Positions 1 to 8,978 of a DNA stretch of 64,000 nucleotides are shown piece after piece. The position numbers and the translations under genes are program-made. Source of the DNA: Alphaproteobacteria bacterium. Lineage in GTDB: Bacteria > Pseudomonadota > Alphaproteobacteria > Rs-D84 > CACZYB01. The notes beneath the pieces were generated by a model, which was not told the origin of the DNA, did no database searches, and worked only from the letters and a program-made list of their open reading frames with translations. The first letter of the stretch is position 1; every line of letters begins with the position of its first letter. Location: the NCBI GenBank assembly GCA_017938435.1, contig JAGBBO010000047.1, positions 53,731 through 117,730 on the forward strand, in the 5' to 3' direction.

Positions 1-32
1 AAAATAATAAATATAAGATTTTTCTATTTAAA

Positions 33-57
33 AATAGGGGGCTTTGGCTCCCTTTTT
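33..57 (+). terminator. Intrinsic terminator of an upstream gene
   Basis: A six-pair stem (positions 37-42 with 47-52, one G-T pair) with a TTTG loop is followed by six T. It probably ends a gene lying to the left of the window and separates it from the transporter gene. Confidence 0.75.
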
Positions 58-59
58 TA

Positions 60-87
60 TTGTAAAAAAATTTTTTTATGCTAATAT
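60..87 (+). promoter_or_regulatory. Promoter of the AI-2E family transporter gene
   Basis: TTGTAA at 60-65 and TAATAT at 82-87 are separated by 16 bases. The same pair of hexamers precedes truB, so this looks like the housekeeping sigma consensus of the organism. The start codon lies about 35 bases downstream with AAAGGAG in between. Confidence 0.6.
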
Positions 88-121
88 CAATTCAAAAGAA
101 TTATGGGTAAAGGAGAAGTAA

Positions 122-1165
122 ATGTTTGAAAAATCAAAAGCATTAAATTTTATAGTTTTATTTTTTCTATTATATATTCTAAAGGTTGGACAATCTATAT
201 TTCTTCCTTTTGTAGTTGCACTGTTTTTATGGTGTTTGATTTATATTTTAACTAATAATTACTCAAAAATTTTTATTGAAAAATTAAAACTTCCAGCATG
301 GAGTTGGTATTTTGCTCGTATTTTGGCGATTGTTACACTTGCAGGAATCATTTATTTTATCGTTATGGGCATAAAGTCAAATATTGATGATGTATCCCAA
401 ACATTTGGACATTATCAAAAAAATATGGGTAATATTTTTGATAAAATTCAACAGTATTTTGGTATAAAAAACAAGGTCGCATTTCATCATGTCCTTCGTG
501 ATATAAATATTGGTAAGGTCATCAATTCCATAGCCCAAGGTATTGCAAGTTTTGTGCAATCATCTATGATGGTATTTATCTATCTTTTCTTTATTTTGCT
601 AGAGGAAAAAAGTTTTTCTAAAAAAATTCCACAGCTTTTTTCATCAAAGAAAAAGGAAAAAGATGCAAAAGCATTATTTGAAAAAATTTACGCAAAAATA
701 GAAATTTATGTTTCTGTTAAAATGTTTACAAGTTTCCTTACCGGAGTTCTAGCATATATTGTAATGACATCGGTAAACCTTGATTTTGCAATGTTTTGGG
801 CAATTTTGATATTCCTTTTGAATTTTATTCCAACAATAGGTTCAATCATATCATCAATATTCCCAATATTTTTTGCATTATTACAATTTAATGGTGATTT
901 AATTCCAGTATCTGTTGTTGCAATAGGTATTATTGCAATACAACTTTTGATTGGAAATATTATCGACCCAAAAATTATGGGAAGAAAACTAAATCTAAGC
1001 CCATTGGTTTTGATTCTTTCCCTTGTTATTTGGGGTAGTATTTGGGGCATTGTTGGAATGTTTTTATGTGTGCCAATAATGATAATTTTAACTATTGCGT
1101 TATTACAATTTCCATCGACAAAGAAATTTGCAATGTTTCTTACAGAAGATGGAACAACTTTTTAA
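122..1165 (+). CDS. AI-2E family transporter (PerM/UPF0118-like inner-membrane protein)
   Basis: Polytopic inner-membrane protein of the AI-2E/PerM family, whose members export small molecules or ions; substrates are mostly unknown. The 347 residues are the usual family length. Hydrophobic segments lie at about residues 10-45, 60-85, 145-165 and from 205 to the end. The family-typical C-terminal block is visible: a Phe-Ile-Pro-rich segment near residue 235 followed by a long Gly/Ile-rich stretch with an Asn-x-Ile-x-Asp-Pro-Lys motif near 280. AAAGGAG precedes the ATG. A small lipoprotein gene follows after 11 bases, then mutS, so the three are probably co-transcribed. Family assignment is firm; the substrate cannot be read from sequence. 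Confidence 0.85.
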   Translation: MFEKSKALNFIVLFFLLYILKVGQSIFLPFVVALFLWCLIYILTNNYSKIFIEKLKLPAWSWYFARILAIVTLAGIIYFIVMGIKSNIDDVSQTFGHYQKNMGNIFDKIQQYFGIKNKVAFHHVLRDINIGKVINSIAQGIASFVQSSMMVFIYLFFILLEEKSFSKKIPQLFSSKKKEKDAKALFEKIYAKIEIYVSVKMFTSFLTGVLAYIVMTSVNLDFAMFWAILIFLLNFIPTIGSIISSIFPIFFALLQFNGDLIPVSVVAIGIIAIQLLIGNIIDPKIMGRKLNLSPLVLILSLVIWGSIWGIVGMFLCVPIMIILTIALLQFPSTKKFAMFLTEDGTTF

Positions 1166-1176
1166 TAGGGGGAAAT

Positions 1177-1311
1177 ATGTTTAAAACATTATCAGTTTTA
1201 TTTATTTGTTTAATGGTTTCTGGTTGTGGTTGCAAATGTAAATATAACGATTATCTTCCAGAAAATAATCCACTTGTTATTCCAGAGGATTTAAAACCAT
1301 CACAAAAATAA
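1177..1311 (+). CDS. Small lipoprotein, 44 aa
   Basis: Start chosen at 1177 because AGGGGG lies just upstream and the product then begins with a lipoprotein signal: a Lys near the N-terminus, a hydrophobic core and the lipobox V-S-G-C with the lipidated Cys near residue 16. The mature part is under 30 residues and ends in the stretch PLVIPEDLKPSQ. A Pro-Leu-Val-Ile-Pro-Pro pattern like this occurs in the alphaproteobacterial DUF3035 lipoproteins, so it may be a very short relative; that is a weak resemblance. It lies between the transporter and mutS in one operon. Function unknown. Confidence 0.6.
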   Translation: MFKTLSVLFICLMVSGCGCKCKYNDYLPENNPLVIPEDLKPSQK

Positions 1312-1320
1312 GGATGTATG

Positions 1321-4011
1321 ATGAGTAGTTTAGAAAAAGTTACGCCTATGATGCAACAATATTTATCTGTGAAATCACAGCATAAAGATTGTCTTCTTAT
1401 GTATCGTATGGGTGATTTTTATGAACTATTTTTTGATGATGCAGTAATTGCGTCAAAGGCATTAGATATTGCACTTACACATCGTGGAACCTATATGGGA
1501 AAGCAAGTTCCAATGTGTGGTGTTCCATACCATGCTTTTTCATCATATATGCCAAAACTTGTTCGACAGGGGTTTAAGGTCGCAATTTGTGATCAAATGG
1601 AAAGTCCAGAAGAAGCAAAAAAACGCGGTTATAAGGCTGTTGTAAAAAGAGAAGTTTCTCGTATTATTACTGCTGGAACATTAACAGAAGATAATTTATT
1701 AAACGGTTCGTTTAACAATTATTTAATGTCGCTTGTTTTTGTTGATGGTTTAGAAATGAAAATTTCTGTTGCTTTAACAGATATTTCTACTGGTGAATTT
1801 ACTATTTATTCATTCGAAGAAAATTCAATATCTGAATTACTTTCATTAACTGTTGTTAAAAATCCTGCTGAAATAATTATGTCACAGGATGATATTGATA
1901 ATCCTAAACTTGAAAGTTTTATTTCTCAATTCAAGGCAAAAATTGTTATTAAACCTTATACATTTTTTGATTCTCTTAATGCGAAAATTAACCTTTGCAA
2001 AGTTTTTAAAGTTGCAGAAGTTTCTGTTCTTGGTGATTTTTCTGATCCAGAGATTCGTGCCCAAGGTGCTATTTTAAATTATATTAACCTTACACAAATT
2101 GGGCAAATTCCAAATATTTCTAAACCACATAAAAAATCTAATTCTGATATTCTTCAAATTGATGCCTTTTCAGTTAAGAATTTGGAAATATTTGAAAATA
2201 TAAATGATGATACAACAAAATCATCCAATCTTTTTGCTGTAATGGATAAGACAAAAACACCTATGGGAAAGCGAGAGCTTAAAAATGCGTTAAGTTCACC
2301 TCTTGCAAATGTTACGGAAATAAATAAAAGGTTAAATATTGTTGATTTCTTTTTTAATAAATCTGATTTAATCGAAAATATTCGTGATATTTTATCCCAA
2401 GTTTTTGATATTCAACGAATTGTTTCAAGAATAAGTTGCAACCGTGCTGGTCCAAGGGATTTGCTTAATATTGGCGAAACATTATCAATCATTCCAACCC
2501 TTAAAAATTTATTATTACAATCTGTTGAAAACAGTATTGATAACCCAATACAATCTATTATTGATGAATTAAAAGATTTTTCATCTCTTGCACATAATAT
2601 TCAAAGTGCAATAATTGATGAACCGCCACTAATTACTCGTGATGGTGGATTTATCAGGGAGGGGTATCATCCGGCACTTGATGAATATAAATTGCTTTCT
2701 AAAAATACAAAACAGGTTATTTTAGATTTACAGGCAAAATATTCTCTTGATGCCAAGGTTTTAAATTTAAAAATAAAATATAATAATCTTGCTGGGTATT
2801 TTATTGAAGTTCCAACCAAACAGGCAACATCACTTCTTGAACCAAATAGTGGGTTTATTCATAAACAAACTCTTGTAAATTGTGTCCGTTTTACAACTCC
2901 GGAATTATCAGAGATAGAGCAAAAAATATTGGTTGCACAGGATAAATCTCTTTCTTTGGAATTAAGTTTGTTTGATGAACTTTGCAAAACAATTCTTGAT
3001 AGGGTTGATGATATAAACACATTATCAGATGCTATTGCCAAATTGGATTTTTATTCTTCTCTTGCATTGCTTGCTCAAACAAACGATTATGTAAAACCAG
3101 TTATAGATGATTCGTTTGCTTTTGAAATAATTGATGGTCGTCATCCTGTGGTAGAAACTAATTTAAAGCAACAAAATATTACATTCATTCCAAACGATTG
3201 TTCGTTGGAAAACAAAGGGGAAAATAGTAAACTTTGGATTTTAACAGGGCCAAATATGGCTGGTAAATCTACATTTTTAAGACAAAATGCAATTATTACA
3301 ATTATGGCTCAGATTGGTTCATTTGTTCCTGCAACCTCAGCTCATATTGGTGTAGTTAATAAATTGTTCAGTCGTGTTGGTGCTTCTGATAATTTGGCAA
3401 GAGGTCAATCAACATTTATGGTAGAAATGAGTGAAACTGCGACTATTCTTAATCAAGCAGATGAACATTCATTTGTCATCCTTGATGAAATAGGAAGGGG
3501 AACCGCAACATTTGATGGTCTTTCTATTGCATGGGCAGTGCTTGAATACCTTAACAATATAAATCGTTGTCGTGGTATTTTTGCAACACATTATCATGAA
3601 CTTACTGGTGCTATTGAAAAAATGAAAAATGTTTCTGCTCATACTATGGAGATAAAAGAATATAAGGGTGATGTAATTTTCATTCACAAAGTAGGTATTG
3701 GCGTTGCCGATAAATCATACGGAATACATGTCGCAAAAATTGCTGGTATTCCAGAGGAAGTTATTTCAAGGGCATCCCAAATTTTGGAAACATTTGAATC
3801 TAATGAAGATAATTTATCTAATAAAAAATTAGTTAAAAAGATTGATGAAATGGATTTATTTTCATTTAAACCTCAAACTGAAATAAATAAAAAATCCGAA
3901 GAAGATGAAAAACTTCGCCGTCTTCGTGACAAATTAAAGGAGATAAATCCTGATGACCTATCTCCGAAATCTGCATTATCAATTATGTATGAAATAAAAG
4001 ATATGTTTTAA
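1321..4011 (+). CDS. mutS: DNA mismatch repair ATPase MutS
   Basis: Recognises mismatched bases and small loops and starts methyl- or strand-directed repair with MutL. At 896 residues it is full length. The mismatch-binding Phe-x-Glu is visible as F33-Y-E35 in domain I. The Walker A loop spans residues 643-650 (GPNMAGKS), followed by the D-E-I-G-R-G-T Walker B region near 723 and the C-terminal helix-turn-helix near 780-800. The ATG at 1321 is preferred over the one at 1318 because AAGGA (1310-1314) is six rather than three bases away. It is third in the transporter-lipoprotein-mutS unit and its last four bases overlap the end of a convergent hypothetical gene. No anomaly seen. Confidence 0.97.
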   Translation: MSSLEKVTPMMQQYLSVKSQHKDCLLMYRMGDFYELFFDDAVIASKALDIALTHRGTYMGKQVPMCGVPYHAFSSYMPKLVRQGFKVAICDQMESPEEAKKRGYKAVVKREVSRIITAGTLTEDNLLNGSFNNYLMSLVFVDGLEMKISVALTDISTGEFTIYSFEENSISELLSLTVVKNPAEIIMSQDDIDNPKLESFISQFKAKIVIKPYTFFDSLNAKINLCKVFKVAEVSVLGDFSDPEIRAQGAILNYINLTQIGQIPNISKPHKKSNSDILQIDAFSVKNLEIFENINDDTTKSSNLFAVMDKTKTPMGKRELKNALSSPLANVTEINKRLNIVDFFFNKSDLIENIRDILSQVFDIQRIVSRISCNRAGPRDLLNIGETLSIIPTLKNLLLQSVENSIDNPIQSIIDELKDFSSLAHNIQSAIIDEPPLITRDGGFIREGYHPALDEYKLLSKNTKQVILDLQAKYSLDAKVLNLKIKYNNLAGYFIEVPTKQATSLLEPNSGFIHKQTLVNCVRFTTPELSEIEQKILVAQDKSLSLELSLFDELCKTILDRVDDINTLSDAIAKLDFYSSLALLAQTNDYVKPVIDDSFAFEIIDGRHPVVETNLKQQNITFIPNDCSLENKGENSKLWILTGPNMAGKSTFLRQNAIITIMAQIGSFVPATSAHIGVVNKLFSRVGASDNLARGQSTFMVEMSETATILNQADEHSFVILDEIGRGTATFDGLSIAWAVLEYLNNINRCRGIFATHYHELTGAIEKMKNVSAHTMEIKEYKGDVIFIHKVGIGVADKSYGIHVAKIAGIPEEVISRASQILETFESNEDNLSNKKLVKKIDEMDLFSFKPQTEINKKSEEDEKLRRLRDKLKEINPDDLSPKSALSIMYEIKDMF

Positions 4012-4409
4012 TATCTTTCATTTGCAAAGTGTTTCACAGCAATAGAAGCGAGTGGTTTCAAGTGTGCTCTGTAAAACAAAGGTTGCGTTTTTTCTGAATC
4101 ATTAAATTGTTTAATATTAACATTAAAGTGAACAGAAAGAGTATTAAGTTCATTCAAAACATTTCTTAAATGAGCTTTATCTTCATCATTAAGAAGTCCA
4201 TAAACATAATCATTATCCAAAAATTTTACAATTTTTTTAATATAGTCATAATTCATTTTGTAAACAAAATAATTGTTATTGGATGCTATGATTTTTTCTT
4301 TTTCTGCTTCACGAATAATTTCCATACAATCATCTATAACAATAAACATTGCCTTTATTGTGCTTTTATATATTTTATCTTGTATAGGAGTTTCTCTAAC
4401 TTTTTTCAT
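4008..4409 (-). CDS. Hypothetical protein, 133 aa
   Basis: Not recognised. The protein is soluble, mostly helical in composition, starts MKKVRETP, and has no signal peptide, membrane segment or Cys motif. It is transcribed toward mutS and shares four bases with its stop region. AAGGGAA sits about five bases before the ATG, and a good promoter lies further upstream (4460-4487), so it is very likely a real gene. Repeated hydrophobic-acidic spacing around residues 20-95 suggests a small helical bundle. No conserved catalytic pattern can be named. Confidence 0.6.
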   Translation of the reverse strand: MKKVRETPIQDKIYKSTIKAMFIVIDDCMEIIREAEKEKIIASNNNYFVYKMNYDYIKKIVKFLDNDYVYGLLNDEDKAHLRNVLNELNTLSVHFNVNIKQFNDSEKTQPLFYRAHLKPLASIAVKHFANERY

Positions 4410-4459
4410 TACTTTTCCCTTGTTTTTTTATTGTTAATAAAAAAGTTCTTTTATGCTTA

Positions 4460-4487
4460 AATATAATCATAATACATTTTTTGTCAA
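4460..4487 (-). promoter_or_regulatory. Promoter of the 133 aa hypothetical gene
   Basis: On the minus strand TTGACA (plus 4482-4487) and TATATT (plus 4460-4465) are 16 bases apart. It is back-to-back with the truB promoter. Confidence 0.6.
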
Positions 4488-4496
4488 CAAAAAATC

Positions 4497-4525
4497 TTGT
4501 AAAATTCAAAATAATTTGCTAATAT
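4497..4525 (+). promoter_or_regulatory. Promoter of truB-rpsO
   Basis: TTGTAA (4497-4502) and TAATAT (4520-4525) are separated by 17 bases, with TGC before the -10 box giving an extended -10. The presence of a promoter here means truB is not read through from an rbfA gene as in many proteobacteria. Confidence 0.65.
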
Positions 4526-4545
4526 AAAAGAAGAGGTTAAAAAAT

Positions 4546-5469
4546 ATGTCAATAAATGGTTTTATAAATATAGATAAGCCATTAAATATTACATCAAACG
4601 ATGTCGTTTTTAAGGTTAAAAAAATGCTTTATCCTGTGTTTGGTAAGGTAAAGATTGGTCACACAGGAACGCTTGACCCTCTTGCAAGTGGAGTTTTGCC
4701 TATTGCTCTTGGCGAAGCTACTAAAACAGTAGCTTTTCAAATGGAAAATACAAAAACATATGAATTTTCAATAAAATTTGGTTCGGAAACTTCTACTGAT
4801 GATGCCGAAGGTGAAATAATTAAAACATCAGATTTTATTCCAACAATAGATGAAATAAGGCAAATTTTACCACGATTTTTAGGTAAAATCGAACAAATTC
4901 CTCCAAAATATTCTGCAATAAAAATAAATGGAAAAAGGGCGTATGATCTTGCCCGTCAGGGTGAAGATTTTGAAATAAAACCACGAGAAAATTTCATTCA
5001 TCATCTTGATTTATTGGAAAAAATTGATAATTCTGAATACAAATTTAAAGTAACAGCGAATAAAGGTTTTTATGTTCGTTCTATTGCAAGGGATATCGCC
5101 AGAGCCTTAAATTCTGCAGGATTTGTTTCGTATTTGCGTCGTATCTCTAATGGACCTTTTAATTTGGAAAATTCAATAACACTTGACAAATTAGAAAAAA
5201 TATTGCAAAATACCGAACAATCGTTGGATGTACGGAAATTTGATAGCGATGTTTTGCTTCCTGTATCCTTTGGGCTGAACGACATCTTGGCTTTGGATAT
5301 AACTGAAGGGCAAAATGAAAAATTAAGAAATGGACAATGGATAAAGGCAGATTGCTTTGAAAACATAAATTCCGATTCTTTATATAAAATAATATCAAAC
5401 TCCAAACTTTCAGCAGTTATTAAATTAGAAGATGGTTTTTTAAAAACTGTCCGTGTTTTTAACTTGTAA
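4546..5469 (+). CDS. truB: tRNA pseudouridine(55) synthase TruB
   Basis: Converts U55 in the T-arm of tRNAs to pseudouridine. The family hallmark [14 protein letters not shown] is at residues 38-51, which places the catalytic Asp at D44. The second conserved block with K-Y-S-A-I-K (near 122) and the G-x-Y-V-R-S motif near 175 are present. Length (307 residues) is normal and includes a C-terminal domain. It has its own promoter and is followed 16 bases later by rpsO, an order conserved in many bacteria. The start follows an AGAGG-like site. Confidence 0.95.
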   Translation: MSINGFINIDKPLNITSNDVVFKVKKMLYPVFGKVKIGHTGTLDPLASGVLPIALGEATKTVAFQMENTKTYEFSIKFGSETSTDDAEGEIIKTSDFIPTIDEIRQILPRFLGKIEQIPPKYSAIKINGKRAYDLARQGEDFEIKPRENFIHHLDLLEKIDNSEYKFKVTANKGFYVRSIARDIARALNSAGFVSYLRRISNGPFNLENSITLDKLEKILQNTEQSLDVRKFDSDVLLPVSFGLNDILALDITEGQNEKLRNGQWIKADCFENINSDSLYKIISNSKLSAVIKLEDGFLKTVRVFNL

Positions 5470-5485
5470 AAGAAAGGAATTAAAA

Positions 5486-5755
5486 ATGTCAATTACAAAA
5501 GAAAAAAAACAAGCTTTAATCAAAGATTTTAAAGTTTCAGAAAAAGATACAGGTTCATCAGAAGTTCAAATTGCGATTCTTACTGAAAGAATTAACAATT
5601 TAACTGAACACTTTAAATCAAATAAAAAAGATAATGCTTCAAAACTTGGTATGATGAAAATGGTAAACAACAGAAAAACTTTGCTTGCTTATCTTAAAAG
5701 AACAAATCCAAAATCATACGAAGAAATTATTAAAAAATTAGGTTTAAGAAAATAA
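5486..5755 (+). CDS. rpsO: 30S ribosomal protein S15
   Basis: Primary 16S rRNA-binding protein of the small subunit, 89 residues as usual. The D-T-G-S-S-E-V-Q-I segment near residues 20-29 and the Asn-Arg-Arg/Lys-like N-N-R-K-T-L-L-x-Y-L-K-R segment near 61-72 are family signatures. The ATG at 5486 is chosen because AGAAAGGA lies 7 bases upstream; a longer in-frame start at 5453 would overlap truB and lacks a ribosome site. It sits between truB and pnp, the order seen across proteobacteria, and is followed by a weak hairpin terminator. Confidence 0.96.
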   Translation: MSITKEKKQALIKDFKVSEKDTGSSEVQIAILTERINNLTEHFKSNKKDNASKLGMMKMVNNRKTLLAYLKRTNPKSYEEIIKKLGLRK

Positions 5756-5770
5756 AGTTTATTAAAATGT

Positions 5771-5800
5771 CTTAAGGGGGGAATTTTTTCTTCCCTTAAG
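5771..5800 (+). terminator. Hairpin after rpsO (weak terminator or attenuator)
   Basis: CTTAAGGG at 5771-5778 pairs with CCCTTAAG at 5793-5800 around a 14-base loop. The following run is TACATTTTTA rather than a clean T tract, so termination may be partial and let transcription continue into the pnp leader. Confidence 0.5.
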
Positions 5801-5828
5801 TACATTTTTAATGTATTATTGTAAATAT

Positions 5829-5926
5829 GGAAAAGGGCAAGGTAAGTCAGAATATAGAATCCAATATGACTTGACTTGGATTGTATTTTCTGACTTTTAA
5901 AAAGTCATCTTTCCTTTCTCTTTTCC
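5829..5926 (+). promoter_or_regulatory. Long double-stranded leader hairpin of pnp
   Basis: Two stacked helices can be read directly. The inner arm 5844-5864 pairs with 5876-5896 in 19 of 21 positions around an 11-base loop. The outer arm 5829-5842 pairs with 5913-5926 in 13 of 14 positions (one G-T pair); a 16-base bulge lies on the 3' side. In enteric bacteria a comparable pnp leader duplex is cut by RNase III and then used by PNPase to shut down its own mRNA. The position and form here suggest the same control; the mechanism is inference. Confidence 0.7.
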
Positions 5927-5959
5927 CTTTTTAATAACAAACAAACGAAAGGATAAAAT

Positions 5960-8086
5960 ATGTTTGGATTAGGAAAAAAGAAATCTATGTTTAACATAGT
6001 TGAAAAAGAAATTATGTGGGAAGGTAAGAAACTTACACTTCAAACAGGTAAAATCGCAAGACAGGCAACTGGTGCTGTTTTTGCAACTTATGGTGATACA
6101 AAAGTTCTTGCAACAGTAGTTGCTGCAAAAGAAGCAAAAGAAGGTCAAGACTTTTTTCCATTGACTGTTAATTATCAGGAAAAATTTGCATCTGCAGGAA
6201 AAATTCCTGGATCATTTAATCGTCGTGAAGGAAGACCTTCTGTTCATGAAACTTTGGTTTCTCGTCTTATTGATAGACCTATAAGACCACTTTTCCCAGA
6301 AACATTTAAAAACGAAGTTCAAGTAATTGCAACAGTATTCAATTATGATAAAACAAATTCACCTGATATAGTTGCAATGATTGCATCAAGTGCTGCTTTA
6401 GCAATTTCAGGTATTCCATTTATGGGTCCTATTGGTGCAGCTCGTGTTGCATACATCAATGATAAATTTGTTGTAAACCCAACAAAGCAAGAACTTGAAA
6501 ATACAAAACTTGATTTGGTTGTTGCTGGAACAGAAGAAGGTGTTTTAATGGTTGAATCAGAAGCAAATGAACTTTCTGAAGATACAATGCTTTCTGCTGT
6601 TGAAACTGGTTTCAAATCATTCCAACCAATTATCAAACTTATAAAAGAAATGAAACAAGAAGTTGGAAATCCAGATTGGGAAATTCCTGCACAAGTTCCT
6701 GAATATGCAACATTAAAAGCTAAATTTGTTGCTGAATTTGGTGATGAAATTACAAAGGCTTATAAAATAAAAGCAAAACTTGAAAGACAAGATGCTTTGG
6801 CTGATATTAAGGAACGTGCATTTGCAACAATTGATGCCGAAGATGAAGTTTCACTTCGTGTTGCACCTTATGTATTTAGTGATATAGAAGCAGAAACAAT
6901 GCGTGGTGCAATTTTAAGAGGAGAACCTCGTATCGATGGTCGTGATACAAAAACAGTTCGTCCAATCGAATGTGAAGTTGGTATCCTTGGAAGAAATCAT
7001 GGTTCTGCACTTTTCACTCGTGGTGAAACACAGGCTTTGGTATCTGCTACAATCGGTGTAAAAGATGATGAACAATTAGAAGATGATTTGAACGGAGTTC
7101 GTGGTGAAAGATTTATGCTTCACTATAATTTTCCTCCATTTTCTGTTGGTGAATGTGGAAAACTTGGTTCACCTGGCCGTCGTGAAATCGGACATGGAAA
7201 ACTTGCATGGAGAGCAAATCATGCAATGCTTCCATCATACGAAGAATTCCCTTACACAATTCGTGTAGTATCAGATATTACTGAATCAAATGGATCTTCA
7301 TCTATGGCAACAACTTGTGGTGCAAGTTTGGCTATGATGGATGCCGGTATTCCAGTTAAGGCTCCTGTTGCAGGTATTGCTATGGGCTTGATTAAAGAAG
7401 GCGATCAATTTGCTATTCTTACTGATATTATGGGTGATGAAGATCATCTTGGCGATATGGATTTCAAAGTTGCTGGAACAAAAGATGGTATAACTGCTCT
7501 TCAAATGGATATTAAAATTACATCTATTACATTTGAAATTATGAAACAAGCATTAGCACAAGCACACGAAGGAAGAAAACATATCCTTGGTAAAATGGCA
7601 GAAGCTATTAAAGAACCAAGAAAGGAACTTTCTCAATATGCACCAACTATTGTTGAAATGCAAATCAATCCAAAGAAGATTCGTTCTGTTATCGGAAGTG
7701 GTGGTGCAGTGATTCGTTCTATTTGTGAAAAATCTAATACAAAGATTGAAATAGAAGATTCTGGTCTTGTAAAAATTGCAGGTCTTGATAAAGATGAAAT
7801 TTCTGTTGCACAAAAAATGATTAACGATATTTGTGCAGATCCTGAAATTGGAAAAGTTTATGATGGAGAAGTTATAAAACTTATGGACTTTGGTGCTGTA
7901 GTTTCCATTATGAATGGATCTAATGAAGGTATGGTTCATATTTCTGAAATTCGTGACCGTAAAGTGAAAAAAATAGAAGATGTTCTTGCTGTTGGCGATA
8001 AAGTTCGTGTTATGGTAACCGAAATGAAAGATGGAAAGACAAGACTTTCTATTAAACAAGCTGCAGCTTTGGATAGTATTTCTTAA
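5960..8086 (+). CDS. pnp: Polyribonucleotide nucleotidyltransferase (PNPase)
   Basis: Phosphorolytic 3'-5' exoribonuclease, a trimer and core of the RNA degradosome. The 708 residues contain two RNase PH domains (about 20-155 and 325-460, the second with the F-T-R-G-E-T-Q motif near 351-357), an all-helical linker, a KH domain with the G-S-G-G turn near 580 and a C-terminal S1 domain from about 630. AAAGGA lies 6 bases before the ATG at 5960; an internal Met at residue 10 matches the usual family N-terminus more closely, but has no ribosome site. The gene follows rpsO and carries a long leader hairpin that probably mediates autoregulation. Confidence 0.96.
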   Translation: MFGLGKKKSMFNIVEKEIMWEGKKLTLQTGKIARQATGAVFATYGDTKVLATVVAAKEAKEGQDFFPLTVNYQEKFASAGKIPGSFNRREGRPSVHETLVSRLIDRPIRPLFPETFKNEVQVIATVFNYDKTNSPDIVAMIASSAALAISGIPFMGPIGAARVAYINDKFVVNPTKQELENTKLDLVVAGTEEGVLMVESEANELSEDTMLSAVETGFKSFQPIIKLIKEMKQEVGNPDWEIPAQVPEYATLKAKFVAEFGDEITKAYKIKAKLERQDALADIKERAFATIDAEDEVSLRVAPYVFSDIEAETMRGAILRGEPRIDGRDTKTVRPIECEVGILGRNHGSALFTRGETQALVSATIGVKDDEQLEDDLNGVRGERFMLHYNFPPFSVGECGKLGSPGRREIGHGKLAWRANHAMLPSYEEFPYTIRVVSDITESNGSSSMATTCGASLAMMDAGIPVKAPVAGIAMGLIKEGDQFAILTDIMGDEDHLGDMDFKVAGTKDGITALQMDIKITSITFEIMKQALAQAHEGRKHILGKMAEAIKEPRKELSQYAPTIVEMQINPKKIRSVIGSGGAVIRSICEKSNTKIEIEDSGLVKIAGLDKDEISVAQKMINDICADPEIGKVYDGEVIKLMDFGAVVSIMNGSNEGMVHISEIRDRKVKKIEDVLAVGDKVRVMVTEMKDGKTRLSIKQAAALDSIS

Positions 8087-8092
8087 TAATAA

Positions 8093-8120
8093 AAAGGGGG
8101 TTCGCCCCCTTTCATCTTTT
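8093..8120 (+). terminator. Intrinsic terminator after pnp
   Basis: A perfect stem of eight pairs (AAAGGGGG / CCCCCTTT) closes a TTCG tetraloop, followed by a T-rich stretch. Confidence 0.9.
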
Positions 8121-8138
8121 AGGTTTTAGGATTTTTAA

Positions 8139-8954
8139 ATGAATATTGGAACATTTGATAGTGGTCTTGGCGGGCTTTTGATAACAAAGTCTTTGATAGA
8201 GGCAATGCCCGAGTATAATTTTTGTTATCTTGGTGATACTTTGCATGTTCCATATGGTGCAAGATCAAAAGAAGTGGTTTATACTTTTACAAAAAATTGC
8301 ATTGAATATTTATTTGAAAAAAAAGATTGTAAGTTAATTATTATTGCATGTAATACTGCGACATTTGCTGCATTAAGAAAATTGCAACAAACATATCTTC
8401 CACAAAAATATCCAGACAGACGAATTTTAGGTGTTATTGTCCCTACAGTAGAGGAAGTCATAGGAAAAAAATATAATTCTGTTGGACTTCTTGCGACACA
8501 TGGAACTGTGAATTCTGATGTCTATGGAATTGAACTTAAAAAACGAAATCCAGATATAAAATTGTATTCTCGTTCTGCTCCATTATTGGTTCCCCTTGTT
8601 GAAAATAATGCTGACGAGTTTGCAATGCCGATAATTGAATCTTATGTAAAACAGTTTGCTAATACTGATATTGAGGCAATTATTTTAGGTTGCACTCATT
8701 ATCCTCATTACAAGACTCAAATTGCCACTGCTACTGAAAAAATATTAGGCAGAAAAATTGACATTATTTCCCAGGATGAATTTTTATCTGTATCATTAAA
8801 AAATTATCTTTTGCGACATCCTGAAATAGATAAGGATTTATCAAAAGATTCAAAGTATGTTTTTGAAATTACAGATATAAATGATGCTTATATATCACAA
8901 GCAAAGGCAATATTTGGTAACGATAATATTGTTGTTCAAAAGGTTGACATATAA
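8139..8954 (+). CDS. murI: Glutamate racemase
   Basis: Makes D-glutamate for peptidoglycan from L-glutamate without a cofactor. The two catalytic cysteines are visible: C71 in A-C-N-T-A-T and C185 in G-C-T-H-Y-P. The N-terminal F-D-S-G-L-G-G at residues 6-12 supplies the conserved Asp. Length 271 is normal. It stands alone between the pnp terminator and tilS; its last codons contain the -35 box of the tilS promoter. Confidence 0.95.
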   Translation: MNIGTFDSGLGGLLITKSLIEAMPEYNFCYLGDTLHVPYGARSKEVVYTFTKNCIEYLFEKKDCKLIIIACNTATFAALRKLQQTYLPQKYPDRRILGVIVPTVEEVIGKKYNSVGLLATHGTVNSDVYGIELKKRNPDIKLYSRSAPLLVPLVENNADEFAMPIIESYVKQFANTDIEAIILGCTHYPHYKTQIATATEKILGRKIDIISQDEFLSVSLKNYLLRHPEIDKDLSKDSKYVFEITDINDAYISQAKAIFGNDNIVVQKVDI

Positions 8955-8972
8955 ACAAATTCTTCCTATATA
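8944..8972 (+). promoter_or_regulatory. Promoter giving a leaderless tilS mRNA
   Basis: A perfect TTGACA (8944-8949), lying in the last codons of murI, and TATATA (8967-8972) are 17 bases apart. Six bases separate the -10 box from the tilS ATG at 8979, so transcription should begin at or next to the A of the start codon. No Shine-Dalgarno sequence is present. Confidence 0.7.
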
Positions 8973-8978
8973 TAAATT

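Noticed and set aside
4170..4460. 96-codon plus-strand frame opposite the 133 aa gene
   Set aside because: Extremely Phe/Ile-rich, no ribosome site, runs through the divergent promoter region; a mirror of the real gene.
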